In this document: positions 36,340 through 49,050 of the stretch, piece by piece
Layout of the letters: each line of letters starts with the position of its first letter
Position numbering within the stretch: position 1 is the stretch's first letter
Assembly: GCA_002803225.1 (NCBI GenBank)
Contig: NXFV01001303.1
Coordinates: 1 to 64,000 of the forward strand
Source: Gamarada debralockiae
Taxonomy: Eukaryota > Ascomycota > Leotiomycetes > Helotiales > Hyphodiscaceae
Length of the DNA stretch: 64,000 nucleotides
Reading direction: 5' to 3'
Position numbers and translations under genes: made by a program
The notes under the pieces: model-generated
The model's input: the letters and a program-made list of their open reading frames with translations, nothing else
Databases searched by the model: none
What the model was told of the DNA's origin: nothing

Positions 36340-39300
36340 TGGAAAATATATCCAAGACAAATCCGCCAGCTATTATTAATAGTAAGCCTATATTAGTAAC
36401 TGTAGTAGATAACCTTAGTTCTAAGCATATACGCCGTAGCATTGAGCTACCTATTAATACTAGAGACGACTTTTATTATAGCGAAGTCAAGGGTAAGCTA
36501 CCCTAAGTCAGGTTACTTAATATACAAGTGAGTCTATAATTAGATTTATTTTCTAAACTTCACCTTGACTTTAGAGCTATGTATATAGATTCGCCGCTAA
36601 TTAGTATCCCTATAGAGAATGCCGACTAAAATACAACGAAACACTTCCTATCTACAAGCAGTATTAATATAGTAGACGAGTATATAAAGGATAGTAGGGA
36701 AAGACTATTATAGGTCCTCAAACTCCCGCGTCAAGCAATACCTAACTAGCTACGAATACAAGGGTAATGATAGTCAATATTAAATGCGGCCGCCCAGAAG
36801 CAGAACCACTAATCCGCTTATCAGGTCCTGATAGTCGACAGTAGATAGAGGTTACTTGGGTAGAAAGTTCAATAGTTAATATTAGACAGGGACAGATATC
36901 TGCAATAAGGGAGGAGCAAGATCTAAGGCAGATTGGGCAGCCTGGAGCCTAAGGTGACTACGGGCCGCCAATGTCCATGATCGCGATAGAACACTCGATA
37001 GCAGCCAACTCATCCAGACAAGCCGTATGGGAAGCTGATCTAGCAGATAGCACGAGTATATCTCGATAAAGTCCCGTCATGGCAAACCAAGAGGGTTCTG
37101 AGAATATCGTTACTAGAAAGGTTATTAATATACTGCCTCTTACACTTGATACTTGCTAATGTTCTCACAGAGGGCTAATATAGTACTACTACCAGGCGCT
37201 ATAGATAGCGTAAAACGAGCTCAACGAAACAGGGATAATAACAAGGTTAGGGATTGTATAATCATCTCTTCGGGACTGATTCCAGATCGTATTCAAACAG
37301 CAAAGGAAGCTGAGTATCCCAATTTAGCTTTAGTATCTGAGGTATCTACTTCGGAGGGAGATAGGCTAGTCTTTTAACCCTGTAATCAGATATCCGGCGA
37401 ATCAGATAGCGCCTTAGAGAAGGTACAAAAGGCTTTAGTAGCAGTTAATATAATATTGATAGATATTACAGAAAGTAGTCGAACTAAGTCATCTTAAGAT
37501 AATATACTGCCTGAATCAAAAATCAGATCAAATTATACGCACTAGTAGCCTTCTTCTAGTATCGAATACCCTAGGGGCTTCACAAATAAAAGGGATAGTG
37601 CTACGTTATCTACCTAATCAAGAAACTATCTAAATGATTTTTAATATACTCCTTATCCTATTAGGTTCTTATATAACTCCTAAGAACCACTAAACCTAAG
37701 TAATAAACTAAGTTCCGAATAGGATTAATAGAGTTCGGCCACCTTATTAGCCTCTTATATAACTGAGTAAAATCCGAGTTAAGTATAGAATACCGAAAGG
37801 CCTAGTAAGCCTGCGCAGAGTACCTTAGTAGTGGAATAAGATAGTCGTATATCAGTAATACGGGTCCTCAGAACCTTGACCATAGGAAATAGGCGATTAG
37901 TATTAATCGGCCTCTTACTACCTCCTATTGGTACTTATTACTTTAAAACCCCTAATAACGATGAGTTGAGAATTATACCTCGATCTTCTGATTCAGTGTA
38001 TTAATTAATAACTCTAGATACTAATTATCCTGATCTTCCTCGATCTCTCTATACATCTAACCAAATATCAATACAAGACCTATATACTAGAAGTCAGCCA
38101 TCTTAATTACAAAGTCTTAGCTCCTTAAATACCGCTATAGATAGTTATTAATTATAACGTCCCTACGCCAGCTATCTAACAGGCTCCCTAGACAAGTTAA
38201 GGGACTCTAAAAGAATATATACTTCATTGCCTAATATACTAATGCCAGCAACTGATTTTGGCAGTAGCTACTAGGCACTACTTTACAAACCGCCGTCCTA
38301 GTAGAATAAGTCGGGTTAGGGTAATACTAGTGAATATTTAAGAGGCGAAGGCAATTCTTTAGTTAACTTTAACTAACTACAGTTATTTATATATAGTGCA
38401 AACGCTAGAAAGCCTATCTCTTAAGGGGTAGGATCTAAACCTCGACTGTACCCTAATAGAGATAATTCTTATATACTCTTATCTAGGTTCTTACTACGAC
38501 TACAAAGCACTTTCTAACTACTAACTATAATATTTACGATAGAGGGTCAGATTATAAGCAGTTTACCTAATACTATAGTTCAGCTACTTTTTAAGACCTT
38601 TTCAAGGTATAGCCTCGTCCTTATACTAAAGGAAACGCCAAGCAGAGATAAATAGTACCCCGTGGATATTATTATATTGTAATACTTATTGGACTTCTAT
38701 AAATAGTATATAAGAGAAATAAGAACCTCTAATATATTAGTTCTCAAATTTAGTCTATTTGATACTATAGGGAAGCCTATAAAGGTCTTCTATATCCCAG
38801 GAGGTAATTTATATTGTTTTTAGATATTAAAATAATACTTATAGGACTTTTTTTAGGTAATATTAAATTTAAATAATAGACTAATCTCTTTTAAGGTCCT
38901 AGTAACTCTGTATATTACTAAAGAGGCTTTCCCTTATAGTTCAGTAGGTACTAAAGGGGCTATAAGCGCGATAGCCTCTATACTTCCAGCAGGATACTCT
39001 ATAACATCTAAGCTTAGAAATATCAGATTAGGTAATTCCTGGCCACCAGCTGTAATATGCCCTTAAGTTAATAATAGATCTATACCTTATTATAATAAAG
39101 CTATAGCCTATCAGTTTCTCTTCCCTGCTCGTACCTAGATATACTTCTTACTAGTACAAACGACTCCTATTACCTGTGTAACTCGGCCCCTAGAATATCC
39201 CGAATTACTTATAAATACTTTATCTCTAATTCATAGTACTTAGCCCCTAATAGACATTACTATATATATTCCCTAATAATACTAACTAGAGGCTCTCTAG

Positions 39301-39699
39301 CTACAGGGCTCAGGTAGCTAATAAACAGTAATAGCTCTACTACCTGCTCCTGAGATTATTATTAGGCTTTAAGTAGATAAGATAGGAAAGCTGAGCAATC
39401 TATATAATAAATTAGTCTTAAGACCTATGATTACGGCAATAGACTTCTTTACTTAGTTTATACGCTAAACAGGTCGTAGTAATATTAAAGGGCTACTATC
39501 TTTGAGATTCACCTTTAAAGACGTGATGCTAATCCCTATGTAGAGCGCGATTGCGCAAACTGACAGGTATTATTTTAATTTAATAAGAAAGGATATTAAG
39601 ACCTAGTCTAAAAAGATATAGTTGTATATACTGAACTTGAAAGAGTTTACTGTTTTAGTGACTAATCCGGAGTAGGTCTCTAAAGAGGAGGATTAGTGA
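36340..39699 (+). pseudogene. RIP-killed long gene (about 1100 codons), unknown fungal family
   Basis: A plus-strand frame begins near 36340 (reading PPAIINSKPILVTVVDN) and stays in register over most of its length to a TAG/TGA at about 39694-39699. The block 37153-37377 is intact for 74 codons. Later segments read GNRRLVLIGLLLPPIGTYYF (about 37890-37950), ILVLKFSLFDTIGKPIKVFY (about 38740-38800), ALLPAPEIII and ITAIDFFT(stop)FIR(stop)TG, with a C-terminus LRFTFKDVMLIPM and EFTVLVTNPE. It looks like one long fungal-specific protein of unknown function. Stops fit RIP of Gln and Trp codons. It is convergent with the JmjC pseudogene. Confidence 0.5.
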
Positions 39700-40429
39700 C
39701 TTCTATTTTAAGTAATATGAGATTATAAAGGGTTAGACTTATAAAGCTATTGATTTTTGATATAGGATAGTAGTATTCTCAGGCAGGACGAAAGGCTACT
39801 ATACTATAGTTGAGTAGTTCCTCTGAAGTTGGCGGATTTAATATATTAATAGTCTTATTAATTAAAATTTAAATCTACTGCATAGGGTAATACTACTTTA
39901 TTAAATACCCTAGCCAGGTAGACTACATAGTAGTAGGCATAAAAGGAACCGAATCTTCTACCTTCCTCTCCTATAAACTTCTATCTTACTTCTTAGGGTT
40001 TAGAGTTTACAATACTAGCCCGTATATAGTTAAGACGAACAGTTTAGTAGAGTTGAACGTCTGCTAACTATAGACGTTATAAGAGTATACTTTTCCTTGT
40101 CCCTATAAGAAATCCTGTCTATAAGAAGCAGTTATTTCACTGTAATATATTATATCCTTAACTATAATAAGTATTTACCTCTACTACTTTAATATCTTTA
40201 TTATACGGAACTCAGTAGAAGGGTTATATAAGTTATTAATCTTCTTAACCTAATTATCTATTTCTCTTAAGTAAATTTAGACGATAGGCTTATTACTGAA
40301 ATCAGGTCTTCTGAACTCTATAGCCTAGCTATCCTTATAAGTATCTAAAGGTATGAATTCTTCTAGAAGTTCCCCTAGGATTTGACCTTTTAAGTATATT
40401 ATACTAATTATACGAACGCCTTACCCTTT
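39700..40429. other. AT-rich spacer between convergent pseudogenes
   Basis: TA-rich with dense stops. It may include the degraded tails of the two flanking convergent genes. No motif seen. Confidence 0.45.
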
Positions 40430-42735
40430 TCCCGCTTCGTTTGTGATTTGTAGTTTATTTTTAGGTAAACAAGTATTAATATAATTATATTCTTTTTTAT
40501 TGTATAGATTATATAGCTTTTCAGAAGAGGGAACCTAGGTAAGATTCTATAGCTAATCCTAAGGCTAAAAATCCAGCTTAGGCTAGTTATATTTTCCTAA
40601 CTTAAACTTATTTACCTCTATAAGTTAAAACTCCTCTGTAAAGATAGCTAGTTTTCCTATAGGTAATTAAGTAATTATTTAGGGATCCTTACTCTCCTAT
40701 CTAAATTCAGGAACTTCTGTATTATTCTAAATTAATATTATGAAGGTATGTCCTATCTAGTATATAAACACTATAAATTTATTAGAGTATAGAAAAGAAT
40801 AAAATAATAGGATATTATTATAAGATAGTTCGAAATATATATGGCTAGATATTATCCGAGGGTTTTCTTTATCTTCCTGGTTTAGTAGAATAAGATATAA
40901 GAGGCTATCGAAACTACTATATACCCTTTTCTATTTCTGGCTATCTCTAAGGTAATTATATAACTTCGTACGTTTAGGCCTCGTGTTCTCCTACTTAAGG
41001 TTATTTATAAGGTTATTAATAGCTGTTAGATCCGCAGACATACGGTTATTCTTTCCTTCGTCTATGATTCCTACTAGCTTAACCTTTGCGAAGTGTTCAA
41101 AGAACTCTATAAACAGTGATCTTTTCTCTAAAATACTAAGGACTTGTATAAGTTGCACGGCATTAATCCTATCCTTATTTGTCTCAAAGAATAGTCTTAA
41201 TTGATCTCTCTAGCTACGAATCAGAGAGCACAAGTAGTAAAAGGCCTCCCTCCTACAAACTACTTTAAAGAGACTATCTATTTAGAGTAAAACTCAAGGC
41301 TTCTTTAAGAGACGTTCAGCCAGTAAAGCTTTTCTTTTTGTCCTAGTAATATTCAACTGAATAGGCGTAAGTTTCTCCGGCTACGAACGTATCCTTTTGT
41401 TTCCTTAAACCTCGACTAGTAGTCCTTCCTTACAAAGTCGGAAGTAAGCTTTTATCAAGGTATATAGACTATAGCTTATTCCGTAAAACTAGTAATCTTA
41501 AGAAATATCTAGTAAAGAACTATATAAAATATTAATTACAAGAGTATAGTTACTATCTATATTCCCAGCCTTATGAATAGTTCCCCGCAGTATTACTATA
41601 GCTTCTCCTAGTATATAATAGTCAAGAGAATACCTAATACTCTACTTATCTAGTTTACTTAGGGGGATAATATAGCTTAGATAGTAAAGAGCTTAGGAAT
41701 AATATCCTATTTCTAGAAATTCATAATATATATAGTGCTCTAGTTCTTTCTTATAAGCTAGTTTGATAAAAAGCTAGAGTTTGATCGCGCTGTCCTATAG
41801 GATATTTATTAAGCCGAGATTAGTATCTTTGCTATAGTAAATAGAAAAGGATATTCCAGGGTATAAGTAAGTATATATTATCCCGACTCCGTGGATCTCT
41901 CGACTACTAATCCATTCTAATTGTTTTCCTAGGCTTAGTTTAATATCTAGAAAGAGAGAATCCCTGATAATATAGTATATATTTAGCAGGGGATCTTTTA
42001 GTATACTTTCCTAGAACTCTTTTAGTTTACTTCGTGACTAAGATCTTTGACTTTAAGGAAATAGTAAGCTAGATAATAGGACTTCTCACTTAGGCCCTCT
42101 AGTTAGTATAACGAACCCTTGAGAATCCTAATAGTAAGAGAAGTTTATATAATAGTCTTTCTCTAGCTAACTAAGAGAGGCTTCTTCTATAGTAAGAGGT
42201 AGGAGGTCTTTGACTATAAGCTTAAAATAGCCTATTTCTTATATACTTAAGTTAGAAGAAAATTTCTCGAATTTCGTTTTATTTAAGTTTTTACTAATAT
42301 CTTTATACTTATAATGAAATATTAGTACAGTTTTATCAAGCTTATGTACTATGATATTCTGGTCTAGAGCTATAGTAGCAGATAGGTACTCTAATACATT
42401 AATATCCGCTAGTTCTTACTATCTACTTCTAGGGATAGTTAGAGACGCCTGCTTAATCTTATGCTGATTATTCCTTGCTAACGTATTACTTTGCAAATAG
42501 CTACTCTTAGTGGATATACGTGTACTAAGCGCCTCTATAATACTCCTTAATTTTATTGAAATTTCATTAAAATACTAGAAAATCTCCTTAACCTAAGGCG
42601 GCTGTTTACTTCGGATCTTAGTAGGTATAGGATGGCGCTACTTACTACAGTCTTTAGTAAGAGACTCTCTAATAGTATTGAATACATTACTTAACTCGTC
42701 GAGTTGTTTCTCGAGAGTTTGGACTTTCTGCATAA
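40430..42735 (-). pseudogene. RIP-killed JmjC-domain gene
   Basis: On the minus strand an ATG at about 42733 starts MQKVQTLEKQLDELSNVF, a short coiled coil. Further on come GKQLEWISSREIHGVGIIYT (about 41930-41870), YLYPG, YYSKDTNLGLINIL and FIKLAYKKELE. After SIRYSLDYYILGEAIVIL comes GTIHKAGN (about 41585-41560) and then NYTLVINILY. This matches the JmjC fold: a first iron-binding H-x-E/D site, here Y-S-K, and a second His kept in GTIH. His-to-Tyr and Glu-to-Lys are both one-step RIP-type changes. JmjC proteins are Fe(II)/2-oxoglutarate oxygenases, often histone demethylases. The frame continues C-terminally (FIEFFEHFAKVKLVG near 41110) with many stops. The 3' limit is uncertain. Confidence 0.68.
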
Positions 42736-42900
42736 GATCTTATATTATAAAATCTCAAAGAAACACAAAGATAGATCAGAGTTTGCTTTATTTATTCTAA
42801 TATAGTAGCAAGCGATCCTGTAAAGCGTTGGCTGGCACGTGCCTAGAACTGCTTGAACAATTTTAGATTAGACTCTCGGCTGATCCACGGAAACTTTGTG
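42736..42900. other. Transition from RIP block to island
   Basis: Composition shifts from TA-rich to normal over this stretch. It holds the presumed upstream region of the JmjC pseudogene and no other gene. Confidence 0.4.
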
Positions 42901-43514
42901 TAAATAACTCTAGTAAAAGAAAGATCTCACAGTAGAATAGAACACCCCCTCACAGAGCTTAGCAGAGAGAATAGCGCTAGGGAGGAGGAACTACGACGAT
43001 ATAAAGCAGCTCAAAAACAATCGCAACAGAAAATTCTTATCGAGTACATCGAAGCTTGTCACGCCTCTGCGCTTGAAGTTATCATCAACAAGACCCCGAT
43101 GACGTATAGTGCACCACAAAACCCGCTGGTCAGCCGTTTCTATAACGCATTGTACTATAGGCACCGTTTTTCGATATAGAAAGAGGAGGCCTGGGAGAAG
43201 CTCTCGATCAATACAGATTTTCTCTCTCCATACATCAATCCGTCTATGTATCAGCGGGAATATATCCAGAGATCTACAAGAAACAGAAGGAGAAGGAGAA
43301 GAGAAAAGCTTTAAGCCTTGGCTTTGGCGAACAGACGATTGCGGTTACTGCAGGCCACGGCTCAGGCTATAACGTCTGAACTCCAACATCAACCTTCTTC
43401 ACCACTACTACCACCACCACCACTACCGCCAACGTTAGCGTCCCTCCTCGAACCCCAACATCGACCTCCTCCTCCTCCTTTACCCTACTACTATTATCCG
43501 TGTCCTTCCCTCTA
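42901..43514 (+). pseudogene. Fragment of a fungal protein with an EYIEACH motif and Pro-rich tail
   Basis: One plus-strand frame is open from about 42901 to a stop at 43513-43515 except for two RIP-type stops (TAG after HRFSI and TAA before ALALANRR). It reads a Glu/Arg/Gln-rich helix, then KILIEYIEACHASALEVII, KEEAWEKLSINTDF, a run of Arg residues, and finally a Pro-rich segment (SPLLPPPPLPP...). The EYIEACH...W/Q..W..L pattern reminds me of the N-terminal region of a large group of fungal kinase-like hypothetical proteins, but this is a weak resemblance. The kinase part is not here. No start codon is visible, so this is a truncated remnant. Confidence 0.4.
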
Positions 43515-43559
43515 ATACTAATAACAAACTTCTCTACCCCTGCTATCCTGTCTTTCTCG

Positions 43560-45230
43560 TTATCTGCCTTCTCCTCGTTAAACTCCGATATTTACTTTCT
43601 CCTCTCCCGGTAGAATACCTTTATAATAGATAATACTCTACTTAATATACTATATACTTTCTTCTTGCATTATAATTCGAAACCCTCTAGAAAGTACAAT
43701 CTTTCGTCCTAATTCTCTAGTAGTAGAGATAGTATAGATAGGATAGCTAGGATTTTCGACTATAAAGCTTAGTATATATATTTATAAAAGTCAGTTGACT
43801 ACTTGTTCTATTTATACTCTTTATTAACGTGTATAAAGCACTGATCGAGAACTGCAAGTTATTTGAGTACGAGATTCAAGTTGCCTGTTCTAAATACGTC
43901 CTTAATAGGATTAATGATCGAAGCTAAGGCGACCTATAGTAAGAAGGGTAGATTAGATAGGCCGCTAGTAATAACCTAGAGAGCTATTAGGGTGTACTGA
44001 GACTGTAATATCTAATTCTGTTAGTAGTCTATCTTTATAGAACATTGTTTTCTGACCTTTTCGATATTACTATAAGTATATCTTATCTTTAGACTATCTC
44101 AGATTATTGTTTAGAGGCTATTACATATATTATATAAGGAGTCAAGTAATCTTTCAGCAAAGATAGCCTTATACCTAAGCGCGTACTTTACCTAGTCGAA
44201 TAAAGGGACCCGAAAGATAGTACGAGAGATAGTAGTATAGAACTAGTCTGTAATTTCATAAGGATCCTCTGATAGAGGTAGTTGCTAATTCTAGTCCTAT
44301 GGGCTACTATACCCTAATAGAAGTCGAAGTACTTGCCAGAGCTTATTAGCCTTGAAACTATCTATTAATATTAATATGTCTGCTCGCTACTCTTCAGAGG
44401 TATCTTATTATCTGTAGTAGAGTATAAAGAGTATATCGAGATTAGAACATACTATTAACTAGTCTATTAGAGCTATTTTATCTAGAAAGGGAATAAGTGA
44501 GTAGATAAGTTCAATGTTACGGGTATCAGTAGTAGTTGTTAGCTTACACTAGGCTTTTAGCTCCTACTATCTGGATTTAAGTACCTCCTAGCAAGACGCT
44601 CCTAGTCCTATATTAATAAAGGACTAGGAGATAGAATAACTATAGTAAATAGGAAGGCTGAAATTCTATTAGGGTAGAATAAGACTAGGGGCTTAGGTAA
44701 TAGAAAAAGTTCTTAGAAGTAGTTATATTTAGAAGATCTATTAGAGAGTAATAAGAGATAGAAGAGGAGAAGGGGTAGGCTATACATACTTATCTATTAG
44801 CGTTCTATTAATAAGTATCCTCGTATCTATACCTTAGAAGGGATCACTACTAGCTAGATAGTATTTACTGAAGTAGTATATAGTAGCTATCTCTACTATC
44901 TTAGCTAGTATAATTAGAATCCTTAGAGAGTTTCCTTTAAATAAATAGATTAGTCCCGTACCTAAATACTTTCTCAACTAAGTAGTAGAGATTATCCCCC
45001 TCCTGTTTATCTGAGATTCTCTTCTCCTAGTCCTAATAAAGTCTCCTTAATATTCTCTCCTCTTTACCTATAGCTATATAACTTTACCTCTGCTTATTAG
45101 TAAACTACCTAGTTAAAGTCAGATTACCGAGCTAATAAATTTCGAGATTACTTAGTAGAGTTATCTTATTTCTATTTCTAGTAATATATAACTTAGATAA
45201 TCTAAAGGAAAGGATATTAAAAACTTCTCT
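43560..45230. other. AT-rich RIP block, possible minus-strand remnant
   Basis: TA-rich. The minus strand over about 44060-44350 can be read as a protein-like frame (WQVLRLLLGYSS..., FAERLLDSLYNICNSL) with RIP-type stops. I recognise no family. Confidence 0.4.
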
Positions 45231-46799
45231 AAGGGTCCTCACGAGGGGCGTATAACCTTGGCCAGCTACGGATAGGTAGAGCGTATATTCCTGCTCCCGC
45301 TAGCTATTATACCTATATCAACGATAGCTGATTCAGTGGGCTGTATAGGCACGGTATTAGGTATCAGGGCTAAATCTACCTTAGTCTCGTCCAAAAGAAG
45401 TTGGTCTGGCTAGCTATCCTAAGTCTGCGAATGAGGACCAAGGCATGCAAATCAGTCATATTGGCGGAGAACTCCTCAAACTAGCTAGGGTAACGATATA
45501 TAAACTATTTTAGGAATCAAAGCTAAAGAGGCGTACAAGCATAGCGTCTTCTGGCCACGAACAAGAATACAAGACAAGAGAACACAATAACGAAGCAGGA
45601 AGGTTGAAGAGCACTAAGAAATAATTAAGCCATTTCCCCTACTTATCTCATACTTATCTAACGCTGAAAGTATATAGTACTATAGGAAGATAAGAGCTCA
45701 ACACAAGGTACATTCAGCAAAAAAGGTGTACAGCACCGGCTTTATACGTTAAGTACAGTAGCTACTACATATGATTACATAACTATAAACAGTGAGACCC
45801 CATCCCGTGAAGAGCATAAAGATCAACACAGCCGAATTCTAAACGGCATAACAATAAATTTACACTTCTATAAGCGCTGTTTATAAGCCACTTTGAGAGG
45901 ACGGGCGCGCCGAGTGACGCGTAGTCGTATGGCAGACGAGGTCAAGAAATAGTTTCTGCAGGGAAAGTGAAGTAGGCGGAAGCAAGGTCAAAAATAGATT
46001 CTACTGCGGGGCTGAGGCGTGGATATACAGTAATATTCTCAAGTGACGAATTATTAGTTTATATCTAGTTATCTGTGAATTTGAGCACAATTTTTGGCAG
46101 CCTAGCTGAGAAAGGGGTAGTCACGTGAAAGCTCTAATCTGCGATTCCCTTTCTGTAGGAGGACTATATAGCTATACTCCTTAGCATCTTAGGCTACCCC
46201 CTGGCTAGCAGGAATCGCTGAGCAATAGTCAACCTTATATATTATACAGATACAATGGCGGAGACACTAGTACGTGAGAGGATAATATTGTATTCGATAC
46301 GTTTAGTGATAAGAGACTTAGGCAGTAAGTCCGAGGTAATTAATCAGGACGCCAAGCTAAGTAGCTTATATACGTATAACCTTCCTTAGTTATAATTTAT
46401 GATTAGCTTTAGGCATAGCATTAGTGGATACAGTTAAAATAGTATACTTCCGAGCGAGGGGATACTGCTAAGGAGGCCCTCAACTTGATCTATACCTGGA
46501 TAAGTAAGGACTGCACCTGCGCAATAAGACACAGTATTACAAGGGCTGAATATTTGCTTAGGGGGTAGAAGACAGACTTGATCCTTGTATCTAAGGACAC
46601 TAGATATAAAAGAGAGCTAAGTACTCTTTTACCCTCTACGACCTTATCTACTGCTATTTCTATACTATACTATCTCCCCTACTATCTCATCCTCTAAATT
46701 TTATACAGTAGGTGGCTATATAGCTAAAAGAAGAGTATATATATTAACTGGATAAGACTATATAATTAACTACTTCTTAGGGTATAGAGGCTATAACCG
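45231..46799. other. Mixed-composition stretch without a recognised gene
   Basis: The part 45231-46110 is less degraded (CG-containing patches, an AscI-like GGCGCGCC site at 45904) and the rest is TA-rich. Stops occur in all frames at short intervals. No gene supported. Confidence 0.4.
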
Positions 46800-47771
46800 A
46801 AGTAGGAGAAGATATAGTAGTAGCTACTAATTTATAAGTAAATAATTTCTCTTACTATTCTATATTATTACCTATACTAAGAGTATTCCTCTATAGGCTT
46901 TAAGATCTTTCTAGAGAGTTATCTATATTTAGGGAATCTATTAACCCAGTGACTAAAACTATACACTATGCATTTATCTGTATTCTTAGATCTAATAAAG
47001 CCTAGAGCTCTACACGAGTACTATATCTCGGCGAAGATACTAGAATAACTTAACTCTAACATAAGTCTATATATCCGATTAAGAATTTCAACTAACTTCT
47101 TTAGAATTTAATAATATAATTCGAGAAATAGCCGCGAAGCCTCTACTAACCTCGACTGGGTTTTTACTCTAGCTCTATAGATTTCTCCTATTGATAATAA
47201 GAAGTTAGATTTATTAGTATAGCTACTAATATAAGCTATTCCTTAGCTAATACTTATATAGAGATAACTAGCGAGCTTCTAATAGACAAAGGGAAAGCTT
47301 AGGTAGAAAACGAGTAACTAGAAGTAGAGAGTAAACGAATCCACAGTAAGTTCTACTTTCTATTAATTACTAGTAAGTATTATGTATACTCGGCTAATAC
47401 GTGGAACAGAACGTATCAGCTTACTTCTTAAGGAGAATAATAAGCTAGATAGTATACGCCCTATTCTCTGAAACTTCTTCCTTAGCTAGGAGTTAATTCG
47501 TTCTGCAGACAATGTGATTTAGCTCTACTATAAGAAGTAAGAACTTATTAGTAAGGCTACTTTATATTACTAAATTACTATTACTGAATCCTATATAGTC
47601 GGAAATATAGATCTTCATAAGGCTATTAACAGGCTAGAACAAGATCTTGTAAACATAAGAAAAGAGAGAGACTAGTTGAAAAGGAAGCTGGAAGAGGCAT
47701 AGATTCCGCTTGTATCTATAGCCGAATTAGATAGGGAAGGTCAGCCTAAGAAAAGAAGCCGTAAGAACTAA
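46800..47771 (+). pseudogene. RIP-killed gene ending in a coiled coil and basic tail
   Basis: A plus-strand frame is readable over the second half of this span, ending at TAA 47769-47771. It reads KLDSIRPIL(stop)NFFLS(stop)ELIRSADNVI and LHKAINRLEQDLVNIRKERD, then (stop)LKRKLEEA and finally GQPKKRSRKN. The last part is a heptad-like coiled coil followed by a basic nuclear-localisation-like tail. Stops sit at likely Gln, Trp and Arg codons. Upstream to 46800 the reading continues less clearly. The architecture suggests a nuclear protein, but I cannot name the family. Confidence 0.45.
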
Positions 47772-48360
47772 TATTTATATGTTATTGGCTGAATTAGGTA
47801 ATTTAGTACTAGTTCTAGAGGTTAGGAAGCAGGGTACAATCTAGACGGATGTTTTTATTATTCTCAAACACACGAGTTCTTTGTAGAATTAGAAAACATC
47901 ATTAAGGATAAAGCGTATTATACAGTTAATTTCTTCTATCACTGCTCCTTCCCTTGGTCAAGCGCCATCTAGTCTCTCGGAAGTAACCCTTCTTACATCT
48001 GAAGGATCATGTTAGATTTTTTTACGACTATGTCTTCCCGCAGCAATATGTTGTATCCTCCGACATTGCCTCGCTATCATTAAGCAGCCCGCATCCATTT
48101 GCAGACTGGAGGCCTGGAAAAGTACGTATTTGTGACCGTCGCGCACCAACCACTTACACCTGGGAAACACGAGCTGATAATCACGAATGACCTCGGCGAG
48201 AAAATTGATACTGAGTAAACAACTATGTGATGGTGATTTGAAAAAGCATATACATCGGGTACATGATAGGAGTTGATTAACGAACAACCAGTCATCCGTT
48301 CCGACTCGTGAGCCGCCGCATAGGGAACACAGTTCATCTATCGCAGAAGATTCCCGGAAG
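47772..48360. other. Small normal-composition island
   Basis: Two overlapping minus-strand open frames (48287-48012 and 48337-48080) of 85-91 codons are Cys/Ser-rich and without known motifs. One may be a small remnant gene, but I cannot choose between them. Confidence 0.3.
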
Positions 48361-48599
48361 GGAAGAAGGCTTTACAATAGATTGAATAGTAAAGGTAGGA
48401 CAAAGCCTTCTATTATAAGTAAAACGGGGGTTTTTATCCCCTAATGAATCACCGAAGCTCTACCTCAAGAGCGTATACTTAATAGCATCGATCTAGTCTA
48501 CTTCAGAAGTTCCTTAAGGAATTATTCGAAGTTACTATTAAGGTGTTCGAACTCCGTTAGAAGCACGATAGCACCGATAAATATGACTCTCTCCTATGC

Positions 48600-49050
48600 C
48601 TCTAACGTTCTCAGCTTTATCGATAAGGCCTTCTCGGCTTCCTCTAGTATATACCTAATACCGAAATCCGGATACTACTCCTTAAAGACCTCCTTAGTAC
48701 CCTTTAGAGCTTGAATCCGCTTGACTATACTAACCGGAAAAAGCCTAGCAAGGTATCTCGAGAGCTCTATCGCAGAGTATCCGCAGTACTTCTTAACCAA
48801 GGGTTTATTTATTATCTCGAAAGTATTATATACAATATATCTAAGAAAAGCATTACGAAGACACGGCATAATCTTCTTTATATCGCCTCTACCTCTAGCT
48901 ATAATATCTTTATATACCCTAAGTATAGTTTAAAACTCGTTAAACGTAGCAAGCTTTTCTAGCTCTTGATTCGATGCTATTATACGAGCGAGTCGAAGAG
49001 GTCTTCAGTTATCGACAGTAAGGTTCGCTACGAAGTACTATGCTAAGTAC
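48600..49050 (-). pseudogene. Decayed minus-strand frame, unknown fungal family
   Basis: Reading the minus strand from about 49050, a coherent frame gives PLRLARIIASNQELEKLATF, (stop)TILRVYKDIIARGRGD, then NAFLRYIVYNTFEIINKPLV, KKYCGYSAIELSRYLARLFP and LEEAEKALSIKLRTLEA(stop). Only a few stops interrupt it, all at likely Gln or Arg codons. The helical, charged, Leu-rich sequence looks like a genuine protein segment of about 150 residues. I recognise no family. Confidence 0.42.
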
